From an uncultured Bacteroidales bacterium (GTDB lineage: Bacteria > Bacteroidota > Bacteroidia > Bacteroidales > WCHB1-69), in assembly GCA_905233745.1 (NCBI GenBank), contig CAJODA010000013.1, positions 1 to 39,447 on the forward strand: a stretch of 39,447 bases of DNA, read 5' to 3'. Position numbers and translations under genes: made by a program. Under the pieces are notes generated by a model, which saw only the letters and a list, made by a program, of their open reading frames with translations, made no database searches and was not told the origin of the DNA. Positions 1-9,820 of the stretch are shown here, piece after piece; positions within the stretch are counted from its first letter, which is position 1, and every line of letters starts with the position of its first letter.

Positions 1-1
1 T

Positions 2-163
2 ACAACACAGGAATTTAAGATTGTTGATGGTAAGAGATGCTCGAAGGCGTTACTTATCACCAAGATTAATGGCCGCGCTGACAATGGAGGAGGTTTTGTA
101 GTGGATTTCAATAATGATGGCAAAGTGGGAATGATTAACCTTACAATACCGACTTTCTTTTAA
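2..163 (+). CDS. C-terminal fragment of a protein truncated by the window edge
   Basis: Frame 2 is open from base 2 (TTQEFKIVDGKRCSKALLITKINGRADNGGGFVVDFNNDGKVGMINLTIPTFF*) to the TAA at 161-163; not on the ORF track because there is no start. Confidence 0.55.
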   Translation, partial: TTQEFKIVDGKRCSKALLITKINGRADNGGGFVVDFNNDGKVGMINLTIPTFF

Positions 164-486
164 AGCGAGATTGGACTGCTGATTCTGAAATCAACGACTA
201 ATACAGGATCGAACAAAAAGAATAAGAGATGATGATAAATCAAATCATGGCGAATAAAACCTGCACTTCCGCACCAATTATTAGAGCCTATCTCAAAGCA
301 GTATGAACACCAACAAAGAAACAAACAATCCGGACACGCCAAGTAAAACAAACAAAGTCGTTTTCTTGATAATGACCATCATTCATTCATGTTTCGCACC
401 CGAAATTCCAAAATAAGCATCGCCGATTTTTTCAAAACACCAGGAAAAGATGCCGATATATTCAGAAAAATAAAACAAATAATACA

Positions 487-1362
487 ATGAAACACCTGAA
501 GTACATACAATTCGCAATTCTCGCCCTCTGCCTCTTCGCCCTCTCCTCTTGCACCACCCCAAAAAAGATTTCAGACGGAACCGGGGAGACCAGATGGCCG
601 GATTTTCTGCGGGAGTGGGCGGTGGATTATGAAATCAATGACAGCCAAAGGGTATCGCTTATCAGCTTGATAGATTCCGTGTATTATTTTTTTGAGGATA
701 GTACACAACCTGTCGAAGCCCATTCCGGTCAGGTGTGCCGTATGGTGGACCGAGTAGCTGATGTCATCGCCAATGACTCCGTGTTCGAATTCACCCTGAT
801 GATGCGGGCTGCAATGTCCAATTTCTTGTGGTATGCATCGCATGATGACCGGTTTTATCAATGCGATTGTTCCGGCGAGTCGCTCTCCCGCTTTGTGGAA
901 TGGCAAATAGTATCTTCAACAGATGTGGAACTTATGTGCTACACTATTATACCCACATCTTGGCAAGCCCCTTGGCATTTTGCCAATATAATTTTTACCA
1001 TGGCAAAGGATGATGAAGTGCCTCTTGCCACTTTCGTCATTACCAATTACGAGAATTTTCAGATGGATAGTGTTCAAATCACTTTCTATGATAGTTTAGA
1101 TAATGTATTGGATGTGGTTCCTGAAAATGATGTTTATGTCGATTCTTCTAATGTGTCCAATGGCGTTAAGACTGTGGTCATGCCACCCAAGTATATGATG
1201 CTTGCTTTGTCGCAATCCTTATTTGTGGAGGTTTCTTATAAAACAACAGAAGGATGGTATTATATGAAAGGTAGTCCGGGAGCAACTTTTGTGGAACAAA
1301 TAAACGATTGCCCCCGATTGAAGAATGTTTTAGATCAAATAACGCTTTCCCGTGAACGGTGA
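487..1362 (+). CDS. Hypothetical lipoprotein
   Basis: Signal peptide with lipobox (MKHLKYIQFAILALCLFALSSCTT); 291 aa; no recognised domain. Confidence 0.8.
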   Translation: MKHLKYIQFAILALCLFALSSCTTPKKISDGTGETRWPDFLREWAVDYEINDSQRVSLISLIDSVYYFFEDSTQPVEAHSGQVCRMVDRVADVIANDSVFEFTLMMRAAMSNFLWYASHDDRFYQCDCSGESLSRFVEWQIVSSTDVELMCYTIIPTSWQAPWHFANIIFTMAKDDEVPLATFVITNYENFQMDSVQITFYDSLDNVLDVVPENDVYVDSSNVSNGVKTVVMPPKYMMLALSQSLFVEVSYKTTEGWYYMKGSPGATFVEQINDCPRLKNVLDQITLSRER

Positions 1363-1507
1363 AAATATTATGGCGAAGTTATGATTATTGCGTATTTTTG
1401 CACCCCGATAATCTATTAGTAATTGTCAAATTTTTCTGCGGCAGGACCGCGCTGGTAGTAGGGATAGTGGTCTGCGTTTGGGAAAATTGGATTTAAAACC
1501 AATTGAT

Positions 1508-3094
1508 ATGGAAAGTATGAAAAACAGAATCAGGAATCATTCCATTTGGATGTCACGACTTTTTGTGTGGATAGCCTGTGTAGTATGCTTGTTTGTGCCT
1601 GCGCGTGCCGATGCCCAAAGCGAACCTACTGAGCTGACCAATCTGGTGATTTTCGTGCGTTTTGCCGATGACGCCGAGATTACCCATTCGTTTGCAGACA
1701 TCGATTCCATGTTCAATGGGAAAACAGATGGCTTTTTAAGCGTGTATAATTTCTTTAAGGCCCTCTCGTACGACAAGATTCATTATAACACGGTATATAC
1801 CAATAATATACAGAATGGTCAGATTATCTCCTATCAGGATGTTTTCCCTCGCGCCTATTTCGAACCCTACAGTGCGTGGAATCCCATCGGTTATCAGGGC
1901 GAGAATCCATTTATGGGTGTCTCTATGCGCGAGGCGCTGTTGCTGGGCCGTATTGTGAGGTATGTGGACTCGCTGCATCTGGTGGACCCCAGCATCGTGC
2001 TGGACGGCGATGGCGACGGTGACATCGATAACATCAGCTTCGTCGTGAAAGGCGGCACGGGTGCTTGGGCATCCATTTTGTGGCCTCACATGGAGTATTT
2101 TCCGCATGATTCGCTCGACTATGTGGCGACCATCAATGGCGTTCGCCCTAACACGTTCAATTTGGAATTCGAGGGCGCGCCGTCATACTTCAACGCGAAT
2201 GTCTTCCGCCATGAGATGGGGCATTCACTGGATATGCCGGATTTGTATCACTATATGTATTATTCGGATGTTACCCCGGCCGGTTGCTGGGATATGATGT
2301 GCAACAATTATGTGCCCAACCATACGGCTGCCATTTACAAGAATAAGATACTGCATGTGTCGGACGATCCGATTGAAATTACCGAAGACGGCGACTACAC
2401 GTTGTTGAGTGTGGGCTCGAGCCCTTCGCAGAACTGCTATTACATCAAGTCAAGTATTGATCCCACACAATGGTTCGTGTTTGAGTACCGCAGTTATCTT
2501 GATTTGTTTGACTATGGTGTGCCGGGCATTGGGCTTGTGGCCGCCCGTTGGAACGACGCGGTGCCGTTGGATTACAATGGCATGTTCGCCACTGCTTTCT
2601 TCGATTATCACACACAGGCGCACCAGTACTGGATTTTCCGTCCGGGCAGTGCGATTGACACGGTTAACGGCCGTCTTTACGACGCGCATTTCAGTCAAGA
2701 GTCGGGGCGTACCTCATTCGGCCCCACCACAGATCCCCATCCTTATCTGACGGACGGTACGCCGGAGACGAGCTTTGAGATCACCAACATTCAAGAGAAC
2801 GGCAACCAGCTCACCTTCCATGTGCATTTTCTGAATACAGGCGTGGAGGATGTCCATCCAACTGACGCCTTGAAAGTGTGGCCGAATCCCGCTCACAATA
2901 TCATTTCCATCGAAGGGGAAGACATCAACCGCGTGGAACTGTATGATGCGGTCGGTCGCTTGGCTGTTTCGGAATCCAATGTGAATGAAAACCGCTGCAC
3001 CTTGTCGGTGTCGCACCTGCCTTCAGGTATCTACATTTTGAGAGCTTATACGGCTAACGGTTCCTCAGAGTCGAGGAAAGTGGTGGTGGAGTAG
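1508..3094 (+). CDS. M6-family-like secreted metalloprotease with C-terminal T9SS type A sorting domain
   Basis: HEMGHSLDMPDLYHY zinc-protease motif; signal peptide; C-terminus VWPNPAHNIISIEG...VELYDAVGRL...LPSGIYILRAYTANGSSESRKVVVE is a T9SS CTD. Start within the 1478 ORF is uncertain (ATG at 1508 or 1517). Confidence 0.88.
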   Translation: MESMKNRIRNHSIWMSRLFVWIACVVCLFVPARADAQSEPTELTNLVIFVRFADDAEITHSFADIDSMFNGKTDGFLSVYNFFKALSYDKIHYNTVYTNNIQNGQIISYQDVFPRAYFEPYSAWNPIGYQGENPFMGVSMREALLLGRIVRYVDSLHLVDPSIVLDGDGDGDIDNISFVVKGGTGAWASILWPHMEYFPHDSLDYVATINGVRPNTFNLEFEGAPSYFNANVFRHEMGHSLDMPDLYHYMYYSDVTPAGCWDMMCNNYVPNHTAAIYKNKILHVSDDPIEITEDGDYTLLSVGSSPSQNCYYIKSSIDPTQWFVFEYRSYLDLFDYGVPGIGLVAARWNDAVPLDYNGMFATAFFDYHTQAHQYWIFRPGSAIDTVNGRLYDAHFSQESGRTSFGPTTDPHPYLTDGTPETSFEITNIQENGNQLTFHVHFLNTGVEDVHPTDALKVWPNPAHNIISIEGEDINRVELYDAVGRLAVSESNVNENRCTLSVSHLPSGIYILRAYTANGSSESRKVVVE

Positions 3095-3126
3095 GCAGAC
3101 TATGACCAATGGCTAATAGCCAAAGG

Positions 3127-3250
3127 CTTCCAGACCAAATCGCGGGTGCAACTCCTCGACAACCGCGTGGGAAACGCCCTCGGCTACGCCGCCATCCTCT
3201 TCCTGCTGCCGTTCTTCGTGGCGGGGGTGGGGGTTGTGGTGGGGAAATGT
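3127..3250 (+). repeat. Dispersed repeat, copy 1 (CTTCCAGACCAAATCGCGGGTGCAACTCCTCGACAACCGCGTGG...)
   Basis: Near-identical to 3564-3688 over ~95 bp, with further similarity at 3' TTGTGGTGGGGA. Confidence 0.85.
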
Positions 3251-3256
3251 TGATGG

Positions 3257-3424
3257 AACCCCTAACGGGGTTTTGCGGCACACCGACACGAATCCCTACA
3301 GAGATTGATCCCCTACGGGGATGATGGCGGGCAAGTTCAGTCATTCCCATGAACCCCGTCAGGGGTTCCCTACCTGTAGCTCGGTGCGGTTCCCACGATG
3401 TTCCGCACAACCCCGTTAGGGGTT
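3257..3424. repeat. Cluster of four short palindromes (REP-like, NPVRG type)
   Basis: AACCCCTAACGGGGTT (3257-3272), ATCCCCTACGGGGAT (3308-3322), AACCCCGTCAGGGGTT (3352-3367), AACCCCGTTAGGGGTT (3409-3424). Confidence 0.8.
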
Positions 3425-3563
3425 GCATGTTGGATGTCATGTCGGAAATTGGCCACAATGCCATCGCCATCGGAACACATGTGTATGTCCTTGCGGGTGT
3501 CCTTTTGCTCGCGGGCTTCATTCTCGGTTTTACGAATTGGGCGTTGGATGTTCCCCAAAAATT

Positions 3564-3688
3564 CTTCCAGACCAAATCGCGGGTGCAACTCCTCGACAAC
3601 CGCGTGGAAAACGCCCTCGGCTACGCCGCCATCTTCTTCCTGCTGCCGTTCGTCGTGGCGGGTTGGCGGTTGTGGTGGGGAGGTTGTG
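3564..3688 (+). repeat. Dispersed repeat, copy 2
   Basis: Matches copy 1 with 3 substitutions over the ~95-bp core; the extended 5' part AATTGGGCGTTGGA..TT(C/T)CC is shared with copy 3. Confidence 0.85.
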
Positions 3689-3708
3689 AAATTTACAGGA
3701 CAGTCTTG

Positions 3709-4914
3709 CTAATACAGCAACCCGAACATCCACAAAGGGATGCGGTTGCCGTGGCCGAACTCCATACCGTCAAGAGCCAGAAAGCTGTCTGGTTCATCCT
3801 TTATTTGTGAAAAATCCTTCGATTTTCCACCGACTTCGAACAACCATTTCCCATCTACAAGGAAATCACCCTTTAGAGGAAGAACCGTTGAATGATTCAT
3901 CCGAAGCTGGTTGTTGAAAAAGGTTTCCCTTAGCGTACCTGTATCAACATTAGATGACAGACAATTCATAAGATTCGGGTTCCCCAGATATATCTTGTCC
4001 GGTTTCGATAACTGTTTGAGTGATTTTGCCTCTGTACTGAGCAGGGACACCAATCCGGCACGGTCCAACAGATTGAGCATTTTCAGCCCCTGGTCACGGC
4101 CTGTTTCCAATTGGGCATACAACTCGTTCATCTTAGGTGTTTGAGGCACTCGCTGCGCCAGAATCATCAGCATCTTCTTTATTTTCTGGATTGTGGCAAA
4201 AGAAACATCCTCCACTGCCGGCAAGTCTGACTCCAACACTTGCCTGACGGTGCCTTGCAACCGTTGCAGAAAGCCGTCGCCTTCCTCCGCATAGTAAGGA
4301 TAGTATCCACATCTGAGGTACTTTTCAAACAGTGGGAGTATCTTCACTTTGGATGTCAGATCCACCGCCAAATGCAGGTGATCTTGAAGCAGTTCCACCA
4401 ACGGCACAGGCTGCAATTGGGTGACTCCCTCGAACCACAAAAACTCCCTGAACGACATCCCATATAGTTCGTATGCCCTTAACCTACGGGAAAGATCCCC
4501 CTCTTTCGCATCCAATTCCAACATAGAAGATCCCGTATAAACGACATAGAGGTCATCATAACGGTCATAAATATTCTTAATGAGGGTTTGCCAATGATCG
4601 TGACGGTGGATTTCGTCCATAAAAATGTGCGTGCCTCCGTGGGTGACATGGTAGTCCACCAAATCCATCACCGAATGGGAAGCGAACCATAGGTCATCCA
4701 AAGAGACATACAACACCGCCTCCAATTCTTTGAAATTCTCTTTGATATGTTGTAAAACGAGCGTGGTTTTACCGACTCCGCGCACACCTTTTATCCCAAT
4801 CAACCGATTGTTCCAATTAATCATAGGATAAAGATAGCGTTTGAACTCGGTATTTACCGATAGGATCTTTCGTATTGAATTGTCATACAATGATTTAATG
4901 TCAGAATATTCCAT
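3709..4914 (-). CDS. AAA (AAA_14-type) ATP-binding protein
   Basis: Walker A GVRGVGKTT, Walker B-like HIFMDEIH, GSSMLELD; layout of the AAA_14/DUF4143-like ATPases common in Bacteroidetes. Confidence 0.85.
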   Translation of the reverse strand: MEYSDIKSLYDNSIRKILSVNTEFKRYLYPMINWNNRLIGIKGVRGVGKTTLVLQHIKENFKELEAVLYVSLDDLWFASHSVMDLVDYHVTHGGTHIFMDEIHRHDHWQTLIKNIYDRYDDLYVVYTGSSMLELDAKEGDLSRRLRAYELYGMSFREFLWFEGVTQLQPVPLVELLQDHLHLAVDLTSKVKILPLFEKYLRCGYYPYYAEEGDGFLQRLQGTVRQVLESDLPAVEDVSFATIQKIKKMLMILAQRVPQTPKMNELYAQLETGRDQGLKMLNLLDRAGLVSLLSTEAKSLKQLSKPDKIYLGNPNLMNCLSSNVDTGTLRETFFNNQLRMNHSTVLPLKGDFLVDGKWLFEVGGKSKDFSQIKDEPDSFLALDGMEFGHGNRIPLWMFGLLY

Positions 4915-5012
4915 TTTTTCATCTATTTAATCACACGGCAAAGATACAATAAAAAACATTTCCAAATGCTTTTATTAAATAAAAAAAACATCTTCATGTT
5001 TTATTTGTTGTA

Positions 5013-5170
5013 CAATTGGGCGTTAGACATTTTCCCGAAATTCTTCCGGACCCAATCGCGGGTGCAACTCTTCGACAATCGTGGGTGCAACTCCTCGACA
5101 ACCACGTGGGAAACGCCCTCGGCTACGCCGTCATCCTCTTCCTGCTGCCGTTCTTCGTGGCGGGGGGGGA
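5013..5170 (+). repeat. Dispersed repeat, copy 3 (with internal duplication)
   Basis: AATTGGGCGTTAGACATTTTCCCGAAATTCTTCCGGACCCAATCGCGGGTGCAACTC... followed by GTGGGAAACGCCCTCGGCTACGCCGTCATCCTCTTCCTGCTGCCGTTCTTCGTGGCGGG; CGxGGGTGCAACTCxTCGACAA is duplicated inside. Confidence 0.8.
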
Positions 5171-5212
5171 TTTTACGAAAACTGTCGTTACTCCGCTTTG
5201 TAGAACGGCAAC

Positions 5213-8200
5213 CTATTTTCTCAACTTCTTGGACAGCATTGTCTTGAGCTTTCTCAATTTGGTAATAGTCGTTGTCTCTTGTCCGTCATCCGTTTTTTCC
5301 AGAATATCCAGCCAGTGTTTGACCGTTTCATAATATAGATAGGCCACATCATTGGGATCAGAGGCTTTTCCGGCATATTCGACAGCCGACTGATAGCACT
5401 CTTGGGCCAGCTTGAAGTTGCTCATTTCTTCGGCAATGATTCCTTTGAAGAAATGATTGCGGATGATGTCCGACTCTGTTTCATCTTTGTACTGGTCGTT
5501 GTAAAGTCTAACGAGCATCTCGTTGGATTTGTCCAGCTGCGTCAGGGCTATGCTTTCCCAGCCTGTCTGAGTGCATAGGATGGCGTTGCGGTAGTATTGC
5601 ATGGCGATTTCGTATGTCTGTTGTGCATTATCGTCCGTGTACAGGAACTCCATGATTCGGATTAGCGTGTCACTTGCATCCAGGGCTTTGTCATACCACT
5701 CCTTGCTCAGATTCTCTTCGTGTTCGTACAGTTCACCCATAGTGGAGAAGCATTCAATCAGCGATTTGTAAATCTCAGTCTCGTTGGCCATTCGGAAGTT
5801 TGGAGCAGTGTCTTGGTACATAGTAGTATTGAGAGACAGACACTCCTTGAATTCGTTGATGGCTTGTTGGATGGAGTCAACGCCCTGCCATGCTTTTGCC
5901 AGCTGGAATTTGCGCTGCAGGTAGGAAAGGGAAAGGCCGGTGGTAGGAAGGATTATCCCGTAATCTGTCACGATGTTTTGGCAATAATGCAATTCCTCTT
6001 CAGGGGGGAGTTTGTACCGGAGATACTTGCCCGCATATTCTATGCTTTTGTTCACATAAAAGGTGTCGTATTCAGAGAATTGGTGGAAGTAGTCGGCTAA
6101 ATCCCGCAACGTTTTGGTGTAGCGGACACTGTCCTTTATGTTCCAATAGTAATCCTCCATGACGAACTTGGCCTGCACATACCGTTGCAGCGGCTTGTCA
6201 AAGGGACATGACTCGTAATATTTGACAGACTGTTCCATGAGAGGATACACTTTCTGCTCATTTCCCTTGTTATATTCTATGATGGCTTTTCCCATATACA
6301 TTTCGCCTAAAGAGTGGTAGGTGCTGGTTTCGCCCATCTTGATGGCCTTGAGGAAGAACTTTTCGGCTTTCTTATAGCATTTCTCTGCGGTGGCCGCATC
6401 ACCTTTCCCTTTCCAAACGTCGCCTTCATAATAAAAGACATCGCCTTTCATTGCGGTGAAGGCGGCGGCCTGGTCGGCCGGAATCTGGCTCTCGTATATC
6501 AACACCGTGCGGTAGGTGTTTAGCGCCTCGTCGAAATTGCCCTGGTTCAGATAGGCGTCACCCATCTGCAGGAAGTTGCGCAGGAACGGGATCCATTGCG
6601 AATGGTCCTGGACCGTGGCTTTCTGAAACTGCTCGTTGGCCTGTTCGTAATATTGGATGGCTTTCGGATAGTTTTTCTGCTGATAATGCTGTTCGGCCTG
6701 ATAGTTAAGATATTGGGCTTTCCATACTTCAAAGAACTGTCCGGCATGCTGGGCCGACTGCTTCAGCAAGTCGTCCATGAAAAGGTCTGCTTCGGCGGCT
6801 AATTGGTTGTGTTGCCTGTTGTGCGCCTCTTCACTGACGTAGGAGACAAAAGTGAGGTATGTGGAGGTGAAGATGTCAGGGTACAGCGAGTTGGCAGCAG
6901 TGTAGGCCTCTTTGAACGGGCGGTAGGAACGCAGTATGGCTGACTCTTCCTGGCCGGTGTCCAGATCGATGCCCAGTACCCGGGACTTGGTCACGATGTT
7001 CTCCACGACGAAGATTTCCGGATATTTTTGAACCAGAATGTCGTCAAGAGCAGACAGGTCGCGCACAGCAGCATCCCACAGTGAATCCGAGTTGTCAAGG
7101 ATGTCAATGTATTGATTGGTCCATGCGGCGTACTGCAACTGCAAGAAGAGGTTCTCCGGCTCCATTTCATAGTTCTCCTTGGCGGCTTGCCGGACGTCGG
7201 CGGCTACCTTCAACCGGATGGAGTCTATTCTGTAAGAGAAGTTAGGAGATAACATTTTTAACATCCTGGAGTAGATTCTGATCATCCGCTGGTTTTGCGC
7301 TTTCTTGGAAAGGCTGTAGGCTCCCATCCACTGTTTATATAATGAGAGAGAGCTGTCAATGGACTGGTTGGCGCTGAGTGTGTCGGAAAGATATGTGTGT
7401 ACGAGGGTCTGGATTAAGTAGTTCCAAGCCAGTTCGTCCATGAAGTCGTAACTGGGATAGCGGCGGTAGTTGTCCCGGATCATCTGGTTCTGCCGGCTGA
7501 ATCCAATACGGAGCGAATCATCGTCAATTCCGAAGAATTTCTGTGGAAGAGGATGAAAGACATATTCTTCAGATGGCAGGTGCGGGTTCGTTATTTCCTT
7601 ACGGGCGATGGCTTCCGCTTCATCGAAACGTTCCTCATTGCTGAGGGCGATGATGTAGTTTGTTGTGGAATTGATGGAATAATGCTGCTCGTAGAGCGTT
7701 TTCTGATATTCCAGAACCGACAGAGTGTCCTGAGTGGCGAGATTCAGGTCACGAAGAGTGAGGAAGAAGGCGATGCGATGCGATGCAGGTTGTCTAATGA
7801 GGTGTCACCCTCACGGATTTGGGCTTTGGCTTCGGCCACGGCCCGGTTTATGTCCCCGCTTCGCAGAATTTCCGTTATGCCCTCTTGTGTTTCGGGTGGG
7901 AAGGAGAAAAGCATGGACGGAAGGGTGTTGATGGCATCGGAATATGCATCGTCGACCAGTTGGTAGTAGCTTTCCGCAGCATAGCCCATGAGTCGTTGGG
8001 CGTATTCCTTGTCCATGTCGGGGTGTGTGCTAAGGGAGTCGTTGTGGGCGAGCATCGCTTGTGCGGTGGCCTGGTAGGCAAAGTTGAAGTACTGGTTGAA
8101 GAGATTGTGGACATCAGTGTCGTAATCGGACTTCTTGATCATGTACAGTCGGAGGGTGTCGCGGCTTTGGAAATACTGGTTCCGGGCATCGTAGCTTATC

Positions 8201-8463
8201 CGTCCGATGTAAACGTAGTTATCCAGAGTCCATCGGTCGCGGGGAATGAAGTCGCCCTTGCGCTCGACGGGGAGATTGAGTATGGCCACACCTTTTGCGT
8301 TGGAGGTGATAGTCTGCCCATAATAGGTGCACGTGGCGCCTTTGAGCGGCTTGTCGGTGGGGAACTCCATGATTTTGAATATCTGCCGAACCTGTTGCGC
8401 GGATGTAATTAGACAACAGATAGTTAGCAGGATAGTTAATAGAAGGGTGATTGTTTTTTTCAT
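5213..8463 (-). CDS. Secreted TPR-repeat protein, frameshifted between two ORFs (7744..8511 and 5213..7483)
   Basis: N-terminal ORF (signal peptide MKKTITLLLTILLTICCLITSAQ, start 8463) runs into the TPR ORF if one 5-bp unit is removed from the (CGATG)3 repeat at 7771-7786: ...DNLHRIAFFLTLRDLNLATQDTLSVLEYQKTLYEQ... 3251 nt minus 5 = 1082 codons. Confidence 0.8.
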
Positions 8464-8520
8464 ATTACTGTGTGTTGGGATATAATGTTGATTTTTGATT
8501 TTGTCCTGCAAAAATAATAA

Positions 8521-8563
8521 AAAAAATGTGGGGATATCACATTATGACGTCCCCACATTTTTT
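8521..8563 (-). terminator. Rho-independent terminator downstream of gcvT
   Basis: AAAAAATGTGGGGA / TCCCCACATTTTTT inverted repeat. Confidence 0.8.
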
Positions 8564-8583
8564 ATACGAAAAAATCCGATTGT

Positions 8584-9678
8584 TTACTCCGCCTTGTAGA
8601 ACGGCATCTTCACGGTGACGGCCTTCAGGAGGCGGTTGCGCACCTTGATGAAGATTTCCGTGCCGGCTTTGGCGAACTCCTTCTTGAGAAGTGCTGTTCC
8701 GATGCCTTTGTTGACGGAGGGGCCGAAGGTTCCGGAGCGGACTTCGCCGATGAGGTTGCCCTCAGCGTCACACACCTCGTAGCCGTTTCTCGGAATGCCG
8801 CGGTCGATGAGTTCGAAACCGGCAATGCGACGGGTCACGCCGTTGGCTTTGAGGTCTTCCATGAACTTGCGGTCGATGAAGTCCTTGCCATCCACAAATT
8901 TGGTGATCCAGCCCAAACCGGCCTCGATGGGGGAGATGGTGTCGTCAATCTCGTGGCCGTAGAGGCAGAAGCCCATTTCAAGACGCAGGGTGTCGCGCGC
9001 GCCCAAACCGATCGGCTTGATGTCGAATTCAGCGCCCGCCTCAAATACAGCGTCCCAAATCTGCATGGCAACCTCGTTCGGGAAGTAGATTTCACAGCCG
9101 CCGGAGCCGGTGTAGCCCGTGGTGGAGAAGAGGATGTTGTCGAAACCGGCGAACTTGATGATCTTGTTGGTGTAGTACTCCATGTCGATGACAGAAGCAT
9201 CCGTCAGTTTCTGCATGGCCTTGAGAGCCAAAGGACCTTGAACGGCCAGCTGGGAGATGTTGTCGGAGATGTTCTCGATTTCAGCACCGAAGTTCTTGTT
9301 CTGCTCCACAACCCAAGCCCAGTCCTTGTCGATGTTGGCGGCGTTCACCACTAACAGATAGTCTTCGTCGTGCAGATTGTAAACCAGAAGGTCGTCCACG
9401 ATACCGCCCTTGCCGTTGGGGAAGCAGGAGTATTGCACCTTGCCAGGATAGAGGGCAGCCACGTCGTTGGTGGTGATGTGCTGCAGCAAAGCCAGGGCCT
9501 TCGGACCTTTAACGGTGAACTCACCCATGTGGGAGACGTCAAAAACACCCACCTTGTTTCTCACCTGAAGGTGCTCGTTGGTGATGCTGTCGTATTGGAT
9601 GGGCATGTAGTAGCCCGCGAACTCTTCCATTTTGGCACCGAGTTTCTCGTGTGTCGCTCTGTAAACGGTTTCTTTCAT
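8584..9678 (-). CDS. gcvT: Glycine cleavage system aminomethyltransferase (T protein)
   Basis: [55 protein letters not shown]. Confidence 0.97.
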   Translation of the reverse strand: MKETVYRATHEKLGAKMEEFAGYYMPIQYDSITNEHLQVRNKVGVFDVSHMGEFTVKGPKALALLQHITTNDVAALYPGKVQYSCFPNGKGGIVDDLLVYNLHDEDYLLVVNAANIDKDWAWVVEQNKNFGAEIENISDNISQLAVQGPLALKAMQKLTDASVIDMEYYTNKIIKFAGFDNILFSTTGYTGSGGCEIYFPNEVAMQIWDAVFEAGAEFDIKPIGLGARDTLRLEMGFCLYGHEIDDTISPIEAGLGWITKFVDGKDFIDRKFMEDLKANGVTRRIAGFELIDRGIPRNGYEVCDAEGNLIGEVRSGTFGPSVNKGIGTALLKKEFAKAGTEIFIKVRNRLLKAVTVKMPFYKAE

Positions 9679-9719
9679 AGCAATTATATTTTAAAATTAG
9701 ATTCGGTTTATAACGGCGG

Positions 9720-9727
9720 CAAAGATA
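9720..9727 (-). promoter_or_regulatory. Bacteroidetes -7 element for gcvT
   Basis: TATCTTTG on the minus strand (TAnnTTTG consensus). Confidence 0.6.
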
Positions 9728-9760
9728 GTAAAAAGTGTTGAATCTTTACGTTTTTTTATT

Positions 9761-9768
9761 TACCTTTG
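9761..9768 (+). promoter_or_regulatory. Bacteroidetes -7 element for the 9821 gene
   Basis: TACCTTTG (TAnnTTTG consensus), divergent from the gcvT promoter. Confidence 0.6.
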
Positions 9769-9820
9769 CCGCCTCAAAAATGATTCCTGGCCCTGGCCGC
9801 TTATCCTTTTCTCAAAACTG

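Noticed and set aside
160-486. Possible small gene or ncRNA in the first intergenic region
   Set aside because: The only ORF (160..351 -) has no recognisable features, and no convincing stable RNA structure was seen by eye.
3349-3810. 153-aa ORF MNPVRGSLPVARC...
   Set aside because: Composite of two palindromes, repeat copy 2 and the antisense end of the ATPase gene; not a credible protein, although residues 29-120 may be a gene remnant.
7553-7966. 137-aa plus-strand ORF spanning the frameshift region
   Set aside because: Antisense to the TPR gene; exists only because the minus-strand frame is broken there.
9679-9820. Glycine riboswitch upstream of gcvT
   Set aside because: The gap is only ~140 nt, is A/T-rich, and shows no glycine aptamer-like conserved core; only promoter elements are recognisable.
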